In this document: piece by piece, positions 1-9,182 of the stretch
Layout of the letters: each line of letters starts with the position of its first letter
Position numbering within the stretch: position 1 is the first letter of the stretch
Source: JALORV01 sp963766365
Lineage (GTDB): Bacteria > Pseudomonadota > Gammaproteobacteria > Burkholderiales > Burkholderiaceae_F
Assembly: GCA_963766365.1 (NCBI GenBank)
Contig: CAVXZK010000013.1
Coordinates: 248,001 to 312,000 of the forward strand
Reading direction: 5' to 3'
DNA length: 64,000 bases
Program-made: the position numbers and the translations under genes
The notes under the pieces: generated by a model
What the model was told of the DNA's origin: nothing
Seen by the model: only the letters and a program-made list of their open reading frames with translations
Databases searched by the model: none

Positions 1-1091
1 ATGTCGTCGCCGGTGGTGTCGACCTTGGCCTTCTTGTCGAACTCGTTGGCCTTGATGTAGTTGTTAAGCACGCGCGTCATCGCTGCGCGCAGGCCGGTGA
101 TATGTGTGCCGCCGTCCTTCTGCGGGATGTTGTTCGTGAACGCAAGCAGGCTCTCGCTGTAGCCGTCGTTCCACTGCATGGCCACTTCAACACCGATCGG
201 TACCGCGGCCGTGCTGCTGCTGGCAGCGCCTCCGGCTTCCCCGGCGGCGTAGAACGCATTCGGGTGCAGCACAGTCTTCGTCTTGTTGATGTACTGGACG
301 AAACCCTTCACACCCCCGGAGAAGGCAAAGTCCTCTTCCTTGCCGGTTCGCTGGTCGACGAGGCGGATGCGCACGCCATTGTTGAGGAACGAGAGTTCGC
401 GCAGCCGCTTGCTGAGCACTTCGTAGTGGAAGTCGACGACGCCGAAAATGGTGTCGTCGGGCAGGAAGTGCACCTCGGTGCCGCGCTTGTCGGTGGCACC
501 GGTGACCTTCATCGGCGACGCCTCGACCGGACCGTCAGGCGACGCCATCGATTCCACGACGCGGTCCTGCACCATACCCTGGCGGAACTCGAGCGCATGC
601 ACCTTGCCATCGCGGCGGATCGTCAGTCGCAGCCACTTGCTGAGCGCATTGACGCACGACACGCCAACACCGTGCAGGCCACCCGAAACCTTGTAGCTAT
701 TCTGGTTGAACTTGCCGCCGGCGTGCAGTTCGGTCAGTGCAATTTCGGCCGCCGAGCGCCTGGGCTCGTGCTTGTCGTCGAACTTGATGCCTGTCGGAAT
801 GCCGCGACCGTTGTCGACGACCGAGATCGAGTTGTCCGTATGGATCGTGACGACGATGTCGTCGCAGTGGCCGGCCAAGGCCTCGTCGACCGAGTTGTCG
901 ACGACCTCGAACACCATGTGGTGCAGCCCGGTGCCGTCCTGCGTATCGCCGATGTACATCCCCGGCCGCTTGCGCACCGCCTCCAGGCCCTCGAGGATCT
1001 GGATGCTGCTGGCGCCGTAGTCGCCCCTGCCGTCGGCTTCCTGACCAGGGTTGGGTTGATTCATCGGTGGTTGATTCGGTACAGCTGACAT
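1..1091 (-). CDS. gyrB: DNA gyrase subunit B, 3' end outside window
   Basis: ATPase subunit of DNA gyrase, which introduces negative supercoils. About 363 N-terminal residues are visible and the gene runs off the left edge. The translation shows the GHKL ATPase signatures EVVDNSVDEALAG and VDNGRGIP, the GMYIGDT motif, and the GGLHGVGVSCVNALS lid. The ATG at 1091 is preceded on the minus strand by GAGGAA about 5 bases upstream. The upstream spacer to dnaN carries a two-hairpin repeat element (1106-1224). dnaA-dnaN-gyrB co-orientation is the usual origin-proximal order. Confidence 0.97.
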   Translation of the reverse strand, partial: MSAVPNQPPMNQPNPGQEADGRGDYGASSIQILEGLEAVRKRPGMYIGDTQDGTGLHHMVFEVVDNSVDEALAGHCDDIVVTIHTDNSISVVDNGRGIPTGIKFDDKHEPRRSAAEIALTELHAGGKFNQNSYKVSGGLHGVGVSCVNALSKWLRLTIRRDGKVHALEFRQGMVQDRVVESMASPDGPVEASPMKVTGATDKRGTEVHFLPDDTIFGVVDFHYEVLSKRLRELSFLNNGVRIRLVDQRTGKEEDFAFSGGVKGFVQYINKTKTVLHPNAFYAAGEAGGAASSSTAAVPIGVEVAMQWNDGYSESLLAFTNNIPQKDGGTHITGLRAAMTRVLNNYIKANEFDKKAKVDTTGDD

Positions 1092-1105
1092 GAATTCCTC
1101 GCGTT

Positions 1106-1224
1106 CTCGGTGTACGCATCGGCTGCGCCGATGCACGTGCACCTCGAACGATTAGTTAGTGCATGGGGCTTGGGGCGGCCCGGCGCCCCATGCAGTTCAA
1201 CAACAAAGTGGCCCGTACACCGAG
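1106..1224 (-). repeat. Bipartite hairpin element, copy 1 (gyrB leader)
   Basis: Read on the minus strand toward gyrB: hairpin 2 (1160-1194, perfect 10-bp arms TGCATGGGGC/GCCCCATGCA), a spacer containing CTAACT, then hairpin 1 (1109-1143) whose arms contain GTGCACGTGC on one side and the shorter CGTACACC on the other. GTTGAAC flanks hairpin 2 on its 5' side. An 11-bp perfect outer inverted repeat (1106-1116 with 1214-1224) shares the GTGTACG arm with hairpin 1, so the two pairings are mutually exclusive. The same plan recurs at 12335-12427, 12576-12670 and 35350-35448. Function unknown; either a structured RNA leader or a REP-like DNA element would fit. Confidence 0.7.
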
Positions 1225-1229
1225 TCCGC

Positions 1230-2330
1230 CTAGATTCTCATCGGCATCACGACGTACTTGAACTTGTCGGACTCGGGCAACGTCATCAGCGCGCTGCCCA
1301 GTGCATCACCGAGCGCGAACTTGAGCTGCTCGCCCTTCACGTTGAGCAGCACGTCAAGGAGGTAGTTGACGTTGAAGCCGATATCCAGTCCGTCGCCGGC
1401 GTAGTCGATCTCGAGTTCTTCCTGCGCCTCCTCCTGGTCGGCATTGGTGGAGGTAATCTTCAGGCTGCCCGTGGCGAGCACCATGCGCACGCCCTTGAAC
1501 TTGTCCGTCGTCAGGATCGCCGCCCGCTGCAGCGCATGCATCAGGTCCTCGCGACCGATGACAAAGGCCTTGCTGTTCGCCGCCGGCACGACGCGCTGGT
1601 AGTCCGGGAACTTGCCCTCGACGAGCTTGGAGATCAGTTCGATGTCGCCGAAGCTGAACTTGACCTGCGTGGCCGCCATCTGCACGCGGACCGGGTCCTC
1701 GTTGTCGGGCAGGAGCCGCGACAGTTCGAGGATCGTCTTGCGTGGAATGATGGCCTCGATCTTCGGACTGGCCCCGTCCTTCTGCACTTCGCACAGCGCG
1801 AGGCGGTGACCATCGGTGGCCACCGCGCGCACCGTCGTGCCGTCGACGACCAGCAGCATGCCGTTCAGGTAGTAGCGGATGTCCTGCTGCGCCATCGCGA
1901 AGTGGACCATCGACAGCAGGTACTTGAGCGTCGCCGCAGGCAGCGAAAAGTCGGCCGTGAACTCGGCCTGCGCAACAGTCGGGAACTCCTCGGCCGCCAG
2001 CGTCTGCAGGTTGAACCGGCTCTTGCCGCTGGCCACGGCGAGCTTCTTGCTCAGCAGCGAGAGCTGCACGTCGGCCTCGGGCAGCGCTCGCAGGATGTCG
2101 ACCAGCTTGCGCGCTGCGACCGTCGTTGCGGCGACGTCCTTGCCGGTGCCAATCGGCGCGGACGTCTGGATCTGGAGTTCGAGATCTGTGGCCGTGAAGG
2201 ACACGCGCTCGCCGTCCTTGCGGACCAGAATGTTGGCGAGGATCGGGAGCGTCTGGCGCCGCTCGACGATTCCGCTCACCACCTGAAGGGGCTTGAGCAA
2301 CGCATCCCGGCTGGCTTTGACGAGTTGCAT
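1230..2330 (-). CDS. dnaN: DNA polymerase III beta sliding clamp
   Basis: Ring-shaped processivity clamp that tethers Pol III to DNA. It is 366 aa, the normal length, and the C-terminal MPMRI ending is typical of the family. The three clamp folds can be followed along the chain, starting MQLVKASRDALLKPLQ and including the GTTVRAVATDGHRLA segment. The ATG at 2330 has only a weak AGAAG-type ribosome site. It lies between dnaA (245-base spacer with DnaA-box-like sites and an AT-rich stretch) and gyrB (138-base spacer with a hairpin element). Confidence 0.97.
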   Translation of the reverse strand: MQLVKASRDALLKPLQVVSGIVERRQTLPILANILVRKDGERVSFTATDLELQIQTSAPIGTGKDVAATTVAARKLVDILRALPEADVQLSLLSKKLAVASGKSRFNLQTLAAEEFPTVAQAEFTADFSLPAATLKYLLSMVHFAMAQQDIRYYLNGMLLVVDGTTVRAVATDGHRLALCEVQKDGASPKIEAIIPRKTILELSRLLPDNEDPVRVQMAATQVKFSFGDIELISKLVEGKFPDYQRVVPAANSKAFVIGREDLMHALQRAAILTTDKFKGVRMVLATGSLKITSTNADQEEAQEELEIDYAGDGLDIGFNVNYLLDVLLNVKGEQLKFALGDALGSALMTLPESDKFKYVVMPMRI

Positions 2331-2575
2331 TTCTACTTCTTTCTTTTTGAATGATTAGTAACTAGTTAATTAATTAAGCAGCCACCGCGCTGGGGACAAG
2401 TCGCGCGGACCCTGCCGATTCAAACACTTGCACTGCTCGAGTCACTGTGGACAAACAGCCAGATCGGCTGTGGGTCCGATGTGCACGGCCGGGATAACTT
2501 GCGGACGTATTCACCGGCGGTGCGAACTGTCCACCGCTATCCACAGGGGCCGAGGCAACTGTCCACAGGCATTCA
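2331..2575. other. dnaA-dnaN spacer: candidate oriC with DnaA-box-like sites
   Basis: The spacer has an AT-rich block next to dnaN (about 2331-2380, TAGTTAATTAATTAA-like) and several 9-mers within one or two mismatches of the DnaA box TTATCCACA: TGTGGACAA (2446-2454, reverse orientation), CTGTCCACC (2527-2535), CTATCCACA (2537-2545) and CTGTCCACA (2559-2567). AT-rich DNA beside clustered boxes is the usual origin layout. The dnaA-rpmH spacer has better-matching boxes, so which spacer is the true origin cannot be settled here. Confidence 0.5.
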
Positions 2576-3940
2576 TCAGCCCTTCAGTGTCTGTTCCAGC
2601 ACGTGCAGGGCGTGATTAAGCTCGCCTGGTTTGACCCGCTCGCCGCTGATCTTACGCACCGCGTGCAGCACGGTTGTGTGATCACGGCCGCCGAACAACT
2701 CGCCGATCTCCGGCAGGCTCTTCTGGGTCAGTTCCTTCGCCAGGTACATCGCCACCTGCCGTGGCAGAGCGATATTGCTCGGGCGCCGCTTGCTGTACAT
2801 GTCGGCGACCTTGATCTTGAAGTAATCGGCCACCGTCTTCTGGATCAGCTCGACAGTGACCTGCCCGGTCGAGGCCGACAGCAGGTCCTTCAGCGCCTCG
2901 CGAGCCACCTCGATGGTGACGATGCGGCCATGGAACGACGAGAATGCAATCACCTTGCGCAGTGCGCCCTCGAGCTCGCGCACGTTGCTGCGCAGGTTCT
3001 TGGCGATGAAGAAGGCAACGTCCTCCTTCATCTCCACGCCCTCGCTCTCGGCCTTCTTCAAAAGGATCGCGACCCGCATCTCGAGCTCGGGCGGCTCAAT
3101 GGCGACCGACAGCCCTGAAGCGAAGCGGGAGACCAGGCGGTCCTCCATGTCCTTCAGTTCCTTCGGGTACGTATCGCAGGTGATGATGATCTGCTTGCGG
3201 CCCACCACCAGCGCCTCGAACGCATAGAAGAATTCTTCCTGCGTGCGCGCCTTGCCGGCAAAGAACTGGATGTCGTCGATCAGCAGCAGGTCGAGCGAGT
3301 GGTAGTAGCGCTTGAAGTCGTCGAAGGCCTTGCGCTGGTAGGCGCGCACGACGTCGCTGACGTACTGCTCGGCGTGGATGTACCGCACCTTGGCATCCGG
3401 CTTGCGCGCCAGGATGCCGTTGCCGACCGCGTGGATCAGGTGGGTCTTGCCCAGGCCCACCCCGCCGTAGAGAAACAACGGGTTGTACGACCCGCCGGGG
3501 TTCTCGGCGACCTGCATCGCGGCGGCGCGCGCCAGCTGATTCGCCTTGCCGGTGACGAAAGTGTCGAAGGTCAGGTTCGAGTTCAGCCGCGCGCGCTCGA
3601 AATGTTCAGGGCTTGGCGGTGCGACCTCGGCCAGCACCGGGACGTCGATCGAAGGCGACGGAGCGGCCGGAAAGCGCAGCGACGCCACCGCGGTGCCGTT
3701 TTCAACGGCGAAGACGATGGCCACCGGGCGCTGGACGACGCGCGCGGCTGCCTGGGCGATCTGGTCGGAGAACTGCGCGCGGATGGCGTCGAGCTTGAGC
3801 CGGTTCGGTGCGCCGATGGTCAGTGTTGCGGTCGATTCGTCGAAGTCGATGGCCTTGAGCGGCTTGATCCAGGCTGAATACTGTTGGGGCGTTAACTCGC
3901 TCTCAAGGAGCCGCGAGCAGTCATGCCAGATGTGTTGCAT
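2576..3940 (-). CDS. dnaA: Chromosomal replication initiator DnaA
   Basis: AAA+ initiator that binds DnaA boxes and melts the origin. It is 454 aa. Domain I starts MQHIWHDCSRLLESELTPQQY; domain III has Walker A GGVGLGKTHL and Walker B LLLIDDIQFF; domain IV ends with the signature GGRDHTTVLHAVRKI. The ATG at 3940 opens toward a 602-base divergent spacer shared with rpmH. A consensus DnaA box at 4085-4093 sits next to a possible minus-strand -10 (TAGAAT, 4064-4069), which would suit autoregulation, but that promoter is only inferred. Confidence 0.98.
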   Translation of the reverse strand: MQHIWHDCSRLLESELTPQQYSAWIKPLKAIDFDESTATLTIGAPNRLKLDAIRAQFSDQIAQAAARVVQRPVAIVFAVENGTAVASLRFPAAPSPSIDVPVLAEVAPPSPEHFERARLNSNLTFDTFVTGKANQLARAAAMQVAENPGGSYNPLFLYGGVGLGKTHLIHAVGNGILARKPDAKVRYIHAEQYVSDVVRAYQRKAFDDFKRYYHSLDLLLIDDIQFFAGKARTQEEFFYAFEALVVGRKQIIITCDTYPKELKDMEDRLVSRFASGLSVAIEPPELEMRVAILLKKAESEGVEMKEDVAFFIAKNLRSNVRELEGALRKVIAFSSFHGRIVTIEVAREALKDLLSASTGQVTVELIQKTVADYFKIKVADMYSKRRPSNIALPRQVAMYLAKELTQKSLPEIGELFGGRDHTTVLHAVRKISGERVKPGELNHALHVLEQTLKG

Positions 3941-4063
3941 CGAGTGGGTGTTCCCGCTTTTGTTGTATTTGCGGGAATGCCCGCCGGCTTGACGCCAGCT
4001 TCGCTCCCGCCCCGTCTCCTGAGCTGGCAGTCCTCGGCTGCGCTTGCTCTGGCGAAGCTCGAC

Positions 4064-4265
4064 ATTCTACTTGAAGCGACTAGGTTATCCACAGGATGCG
4101 GCATGCCTGCGACACTGCCCGCGGGCCCGCCAAGCCGCCTGGCTCTTAGGGGTTCTAAGATAGTGGATGCTTACACCTCGATCGATGCTGAGCGGGTCCG
4201 TTCGACATTTTGATGCTGCGGCGCACCACGATGTTATCCACAGGATTTTCGCTGACTTATCCAGA
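4064..4265. promoter_or_regulatory. DnaA boxes between dnaA and rpmH
   Basis: Two exact consensus boxes TTATCCACA occur at 4085-4093 and 4234-4242, with a one-mismatch site TTATCCAGA at 4257-4265. They lie in the divergent dnaA/rpmH spacer, where gene orientation switches from minus to plus, as expected near a replication start. The first box adjoins a possible dnaA -10 (minus TAGAAT at 4064-4069). Roles as origin boxes or as a dnaA operator are both plausible. Confidence 0.7.
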
Positions 4266-4312
4266 GAGGCGAGCAGGAACGAAGGTCGCTTGGCAACGAA
4301 GCGAGCCGCGGT

Positions 4313-4342
4313 TTGACACTGCTTTGCGGCATCGCGTCTAAT
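4313..4342 (+). promoter_or_regulatory. Predicted sigma-70 promoter of rpmH
   Basis: TTGACA (4313-4318), an 18-base spacer and TCTAAT (4337-4342; TAATAA overlaps it) give the best consensus promoter in the dnaA-rpmH spacer. It points toward rpmH, leaving a leader of roughly 190 bases. Confidence 0.6.
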
Positions 4343-4542
4343 AACGGGCTTTTCGCTGCCTCGCGAAGAAAGCGGAGAAAAATCCGCAGCTTGCAGCGTC
4401 CGTCTTGGCAATGGCCGGGCCGGGCTGCTCGCGGGCCCGTGATCGATTCGAACGTCAGACAAGCGGTGCGTCGCTTGGAGTACCGCAACGCACGACCCGC
4501 GTGCCGGCCGATCTCCGAGGCGCCCGCCTTATAGGGAACAAC

Positions 4543-4683
4543 ATGTCCACCAAACGCACCTACCAACCGTCCAAAGTCAAGCGTGCTCGCACTCACGGCT
4601 TTCTCGTGCGCATGAAGTCCCGCGGTGGCCGCGCCGTGATCGCGGCGCGCCGCGCCAAGGGCCGCAAGCGCCTGGCGGCCTGA
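4543..4683 (+). CDS. rpmH: 50S ribosomal protein L34
   Basis: Small, highly basic protein of the large ribosomal subunit. The 46-aa product beginning MSTKRTYQPSKVKRARTHGF, with the GRAVIAARRAKGRKRLAA tail, matches L34 over its full length. The ATG at 4543 is chosen because L34 starts exactly there; an upstream in-frame extension to 4405 would add unrelated sequence. First gene of the rpmH-rnpA-yidD-yidC run, with rnpA 23 bases downstream. Confidence 0.97.
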   Translation: MSTKRTYQPSKVKRARTHGFLVRMKSRGGRAVIAARRAKGRKRLAA

Positions 4684-4706
4684 AGACTTGGGGCACGGCG
4701 TCTGTC

Positions 4707-5183
4707 GTGCATGCTGAATCCGGTGATCCCGTTGCCGTCGAGCCTAGCCGCTCCTTCACGCGAGCGCGACGATTGCGTCGCCCGCGGGACTTCGCCGCGG
4801 TGCTCGCGGCCAGTCGCGCCACTTCGATGCGCGTGGCGGGCGAATGGCTGTCGGTCACGGCTGCATGGTCTGACGAGATGCCGTGCGGAACGCGCCTCGG
4901 AATCACGGTCAGCAAGCGCATGGCACGTCGGGCCATCGATCGCGCGCTGGTGAAGCGCATCGTGCGGGAGGCATTTCGACTGTCCGCGCCTGGCCTGGAA
5001 CAGCAGGCCAGCGCGGCGCGCGTGCGCGTTGACATCAGTGTGCGCATGAAGCGTCCGATTGGCTTGCCGGGAGATCCGCGACGGCCAACATTGCCGACCT
5101 GGCGTCGCGCACTCCGGACCGAAGTGGATCAATTGCTGGTGTCCGTCGCGGCACGACTCGCCACGGTCGACCTCCATGCGTAA
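4707..5183 (+). CDS. rnpA: Ribonuclease P protein component
   Basis: Protein partner of RNase P RNA, used for tRNA 5' maturation. It is 158 aa from a GTG at 4707. The N-terminal RPRDFAAVLA and LGITVSKRMARRAIDRALVKRIVREAFR segments define the family. In most members the signature helix reads RNxxKR; here it is DRALVKR, so the usual Asn is Ala. The 3' end overlaps yidD by 8 bases, which suggests translational coupling. The start is less certain than the family assignment. Confidence 0.93.
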   Translation: MHAESGDPVAVEPSRSFTRARRLRRPRDFAAVLAASRATSMRVAGEWLSVTAAWSDEMPCGTRLGITVSKRMARRAIDRALVKRIVREAFRLSAPGLEQQASAARVRVDISVRMKRPIGLPGDPRRPTLPTWRRALRTEVDQLLVSVAARLATVDLHA

Positions 5184-5484
5184 CGGCATCATCGCCACGG
5201 TCCTGCTTCGGCTGGTCGCTGCCTATCGGTTCCTGCTGTCGCCGTGGGTCGGCAACAGCTGCCGCTACTGGCCCACGTGCTCGGAGTACGCCAGCGAGGC
5301 GATCGAGCAGCACGGTGCGGCGCGGGGCAGCTACCTAGCAGCCCGGCGTCTGGCACGTTGCCACCCGTACGGACGCGGCGGGGTGGATCCGGTGCCGTCG
5401 GTATTTTCCTGGCGCTGTGGCTGCCAGGACGCAGCAAAGTTGCGGGCCGGCGACATGCGCGCTGGCGCACCGCGCGACGCCTGA
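5176..5484 (+). CDS. yidD: Membrane protein insertion efficiency factor YidD
   Basis: Small membrane-associated protein linked to YidC-dependent insertion. It is 102 aa from ATG 5176, overlapping the rnpA stop. An N-terminal amphipathic/hydrophobic stretch (LLRLVAAYRFLLSPWVG) is followed by the hallmark CRYWPTCSEYASEAIEQHG and RCHPYGRGGVDPVP motifs with conserved cysteines. A start further upstream in frame is possible but would overlap rnpA extensively. Confidence 0.93.
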   Translation: MRNGIIATVLLRLVAAYRFLLSPWVGNSCRYWPTCSEYASEAIEQHGAARGSYLAARRLARCHPYGRGGVDPVPSVFSWRCGCQDAAKLRAGDMRAGAPRDA

Positions 5485-5547
5485 TGCCGTCGCGCCGGTT
5501 CAATTAACGAGCATTCAACGAACGATCAGCCGGGGACACTTCCCGCC

Positions 5548-7299
5548 ATGGGCACCGATTTCCAGCGCACCGTCCTTTGGGTCTTTTTCGGCATGTCGCT
5601 GTTCCTGTTGTGGGACCGCTGGCTGGTGCACACGGGCAAGCCGTCGATGTTCGGCACTGCCTCTGCGCCTCCGGTGACCGCTCCGGCACCGTCTGCTGCC
5701 GCACCACCGAGCGCGCCGGTCGCCACCGGAGCACCGCCGAGCGCGATACCGGCCCCGAGCGTCGCACCGGCGGCAGCGCCGTCGGCCGTGCCGTCGTCTC
5801 CGGTTCCGACCGTGGCAAAGCAGCCACCCGTCATCATTGAAACCGACCTGATCCGTGCGACCATCGATCCGGACGGGGCGGTGCTGAAGCGCGTCGAACT
5901 GTTGCAGGAAAAAGTTGCCCCGGACTGGACCGCCAGTGGACTCCTGGGGCTCGTTACTGGCAAGAAAGAGGACACGGACCGTGGGGTCGTGCTGCTGGAT
6001 GTAAACCCGACGCGGGTCTACGTCGCGCAGACCGGCGTTGTGGGTGCCGATCCGGCGTATCCGAACCATCGGTCGCCGTTCACAGTCGTCGATGGCCCGC
6101 GCAAGCTCGAGGCCGGCAAGGACAGCCTGGATCTCACGCTGGTGTCGGAATCCGGCGGGGTCAGGCTCGCGAAGACCTACACGTTCCATCGTGGTCGCTA
6201 CGACGCCACCGTGAAGCACGAGGTCACGAACCTCGGCGCCACGCCGATCACGCCGTCGCTCTACATGCAGATCCTGCGCGACGGCAACAAGCCGGAAGGC
6301 GAGTCGGCCCTGTATTACACGTACACCGGGCCAGCATTGTTCACCGGGCAGGACAAGTTCAAGAAGATCGAGTTCTCGGCGATCGAGAAGAACAAGCCCG
6401 AACTGCCGCAGCCGAGCAAGGACGGCTGGGTCGGCATGATCCAGCATTACTTCGTGACCGCCTGGGTGCCCAAGGAGGGCGAGCAGCGCGAGTTCTATGC
6501 GCGCACCGTCGACAAGAATCTGTACTCCATCGGGATGATGCAACCGCTGCCGGGCATTGCGCCACAGTCGAGCGCGACATCGACGGCGCAGCTCTATGTT
6601 GGCCCGCAGGACCAGCATGCGCTGGCGCAACTGGCGCCCGGGCTGGACCTGGTCGTGGACTACGGCTGGCTCACCTTCCTCGCCAAGCCCATTTTCTGGC
6701 TGCTCGAGTTCCTGCACCGCATCGTCGGCAACTGGGGCTGGGCGATCGTGCTGCTCACGGTGATCATCAAGGCGGCGTTCTATCCGCTGTCGGCGGCCAG
6801 TTACAAATCGATGGCGCGAATGAAGGAAGTGACGCCGCGGATGATGAAGCTGCGCGAGCAGTACGGCAGCGACAAGGCCAAGCTGAACGCCGCGATGATG
6901 GAGCTCTACAAGAACGAGAAGATCAATCCGCTCGGCGGTTGCCTGCCGATCCTGGTCCAGATCCCGGTGTTCATTTCGCTTTACTGGGTGCTGCTGGCCA
7001 GCGTCGAAATGCGCAACGCCCCCTGGATGCTGTGGGTGCAGGACCTCGCGACCCCCGACGCCTGGTTCATCCTGCCGGTGCTGATGATGGCCACGATGTG
7101 GATCCAGTACAAACTCAACCCCACGCCGCCCGATCCGGTGCAGGCCAAGGTGATGATGTTCATGCCGCTGATCTTCGGCGTGATGTTCTTCTTCTTCCCG
7201 GCCGGCCTGGTGCTTTACTGGCTGACCAACAACATTCTCTCGATCGCGCAGCAGTGGTACGTGACCAAGCAGATCGAGAAGGCGAAGAAGCCCGGCTGA
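5548..7299 (+). CDS. yidC: Membrane protein insertase YidC
   Basis: Inner-membrane insertase that works alone or with SecYEG; it also helps assemble the ATP synthase encoded downstream. It is 583 aa. One N-terminal TM helix (about 8-24) is followed by an Ala/Pro-rich linker (about 30-95), a large periplasmic P1 domain (about 95-340) and the conserved insertase core. The core includes GWAIVLLTVIIKAAFYPLS, NPLGGCLPILVQIPVF and FPAGLVLYWLTNNILSIAQQW. The basic tail KQIEKAKKPG is cytoplasmic. The extra N-terminal helix plus P1 domain is the Gram-negative form. Confidence 0.97.
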   Translation: MGTDFQRTVLWVFFGMSLFLLWDRWLVHTGKPSMFGTASAPPVTAPAPSAAAPPSAPVATGAPPSAIPAPSVAPAAAPSAVPSSPVPTVAKQPPVIIETDLIRATIDPDGAVLKRVELLQEKVAPDWTASGLLGLVTGKKEDTDRGVVLLDVNPTRVYVAQTGVVGADPAYPNHRSPFTVVDGPRKLEAGKDSLDLTLVSESGGVRLAKTYTFHRGRYDATVKHEVTNLGATPITPSLYMQILRDGNKPEGESALYYTYTGPALFTGQDKFKKIEFSAIEKNKPELPQPSKDGWVGMIQHYFVTAWVPKEGEQREFYARTVDKNLYSIGMMQPLPGIAPQSSATSTAQLYVGPQDQHALAQLAPGLDLVVDYGWLTFLAKPIFWLLEFLHRIVGNWGWAIVLLTVIIKAAFYPLSAASYKSMARMKEVTPRMMKLREQYGSDKAKLNAAMMELYKNEKINPLGGCLPILVQIPVFISLYWVLLASVEMRNAPWMLWVQDLATPDAWFILPVLMMATMWIQYKLNPTPPDPVQAKVMMFMPLIFGVMFFFFPAGLVLYWLTNNILSIAQQWYVTKQIEKAKKPG

Positions 7300-7315
7300 T
7301 CGCCGCCGTGGCGCC

Positions 7316-7335
7316 GCGCCTCAGTCGTGAGGCGC
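7316..7335. terminator. Hairpin between convergent yidC and small membrane gene
   Basis: A perfect 8-bp stem GCGCCTCA/TGAGGCGC with loop GTCG lies at the convergence of yidC and the minus-strand gene, overlapping the latter's stop codon. There is no clear U-tract, so it may be an mRNA end-stabilising hairpin rather than a strong intrinsic terminator. Confidence 0.4.
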
Positions 7336-7662
7336 GTTGTCGGACGTGGAGCGCCGCCGCCAAGCGCGCAGCGCGAACACCGGCCAGAGCCATATGCTGG
7401 CCGTCCACAGCAGCACGCGACCAACAGACAGGATCTTGGTCTCGCCGCGGTGGACCAGCATGAACATGACCACAGCCCCGACGACGACCCAGAGCACCGC
7501 GATCGTGTAGATCCAGGCGCGGGTTGCATAGTCGTCGCCGATCTGACCGGCCACCGTGGCAGACACCATCACCGACAGCACGACCGCGAGCACGACGCCG
7601 GCGAGCGGCGAGATGAATTTCAACAGCGGATCGTCATCCATGCGGCCAGTGTAGGCATGCAC
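7321..7662 (-). CDS. Small integral membrane protein, unknown function
   Basis: 113 aa with three predicted membrane helices (about 16-38, 48-70 and 82-100) and a short basic C-terminus (RAWRRRSTSDN). I do not recognise a named family. It converges with yidC and is divergent from mnmE. The ATG at 7662 has a possible AAAGG site 8 bases upstream; a second in-frame ATG at 7641 would remove seven residues. The minus orientation inside a plus-strand core block and the lack of partner genes give no functional hint. Confidence 0.65.
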   Translation of the reverse strand: MHAYTGRMDDDPLLKFISPLAGVVLAVVLSVMVSATVAGQIGDDYATRAWIYTIAVLWVVVGAVVMFMLVHRGETKILSVGRVLLWTASIWLWPVFALRAWRRRSTSDNAPHD

Positions 7663-7772
7663 CGGACCTTTGCCACGGCGGGATTGCCCGTACGCGCCGT
7701 GACCTCGGCGTGTCGATGGGTATCCTTGGGCCGACGGTCAGGCGAGCGTCGACTCCGCCGGTGGCTGCGCCG

Positions 7773-9143
<1,371 letters not shown>

Positions 9144-9182
9144 CCGGCGCGGCAGCGAGTCCGCAACATTGCTTCCATTAGG

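Noticed and set aside
1160..1194. Possible integron attC site in the hairpin element
   Set aside because: The flanks (GTTGAACT and CTAACT) do not follow the RYYYAAC...GTTRRRY arrangement, no cassette genes or integrase are present, and the copies lie in core operons.
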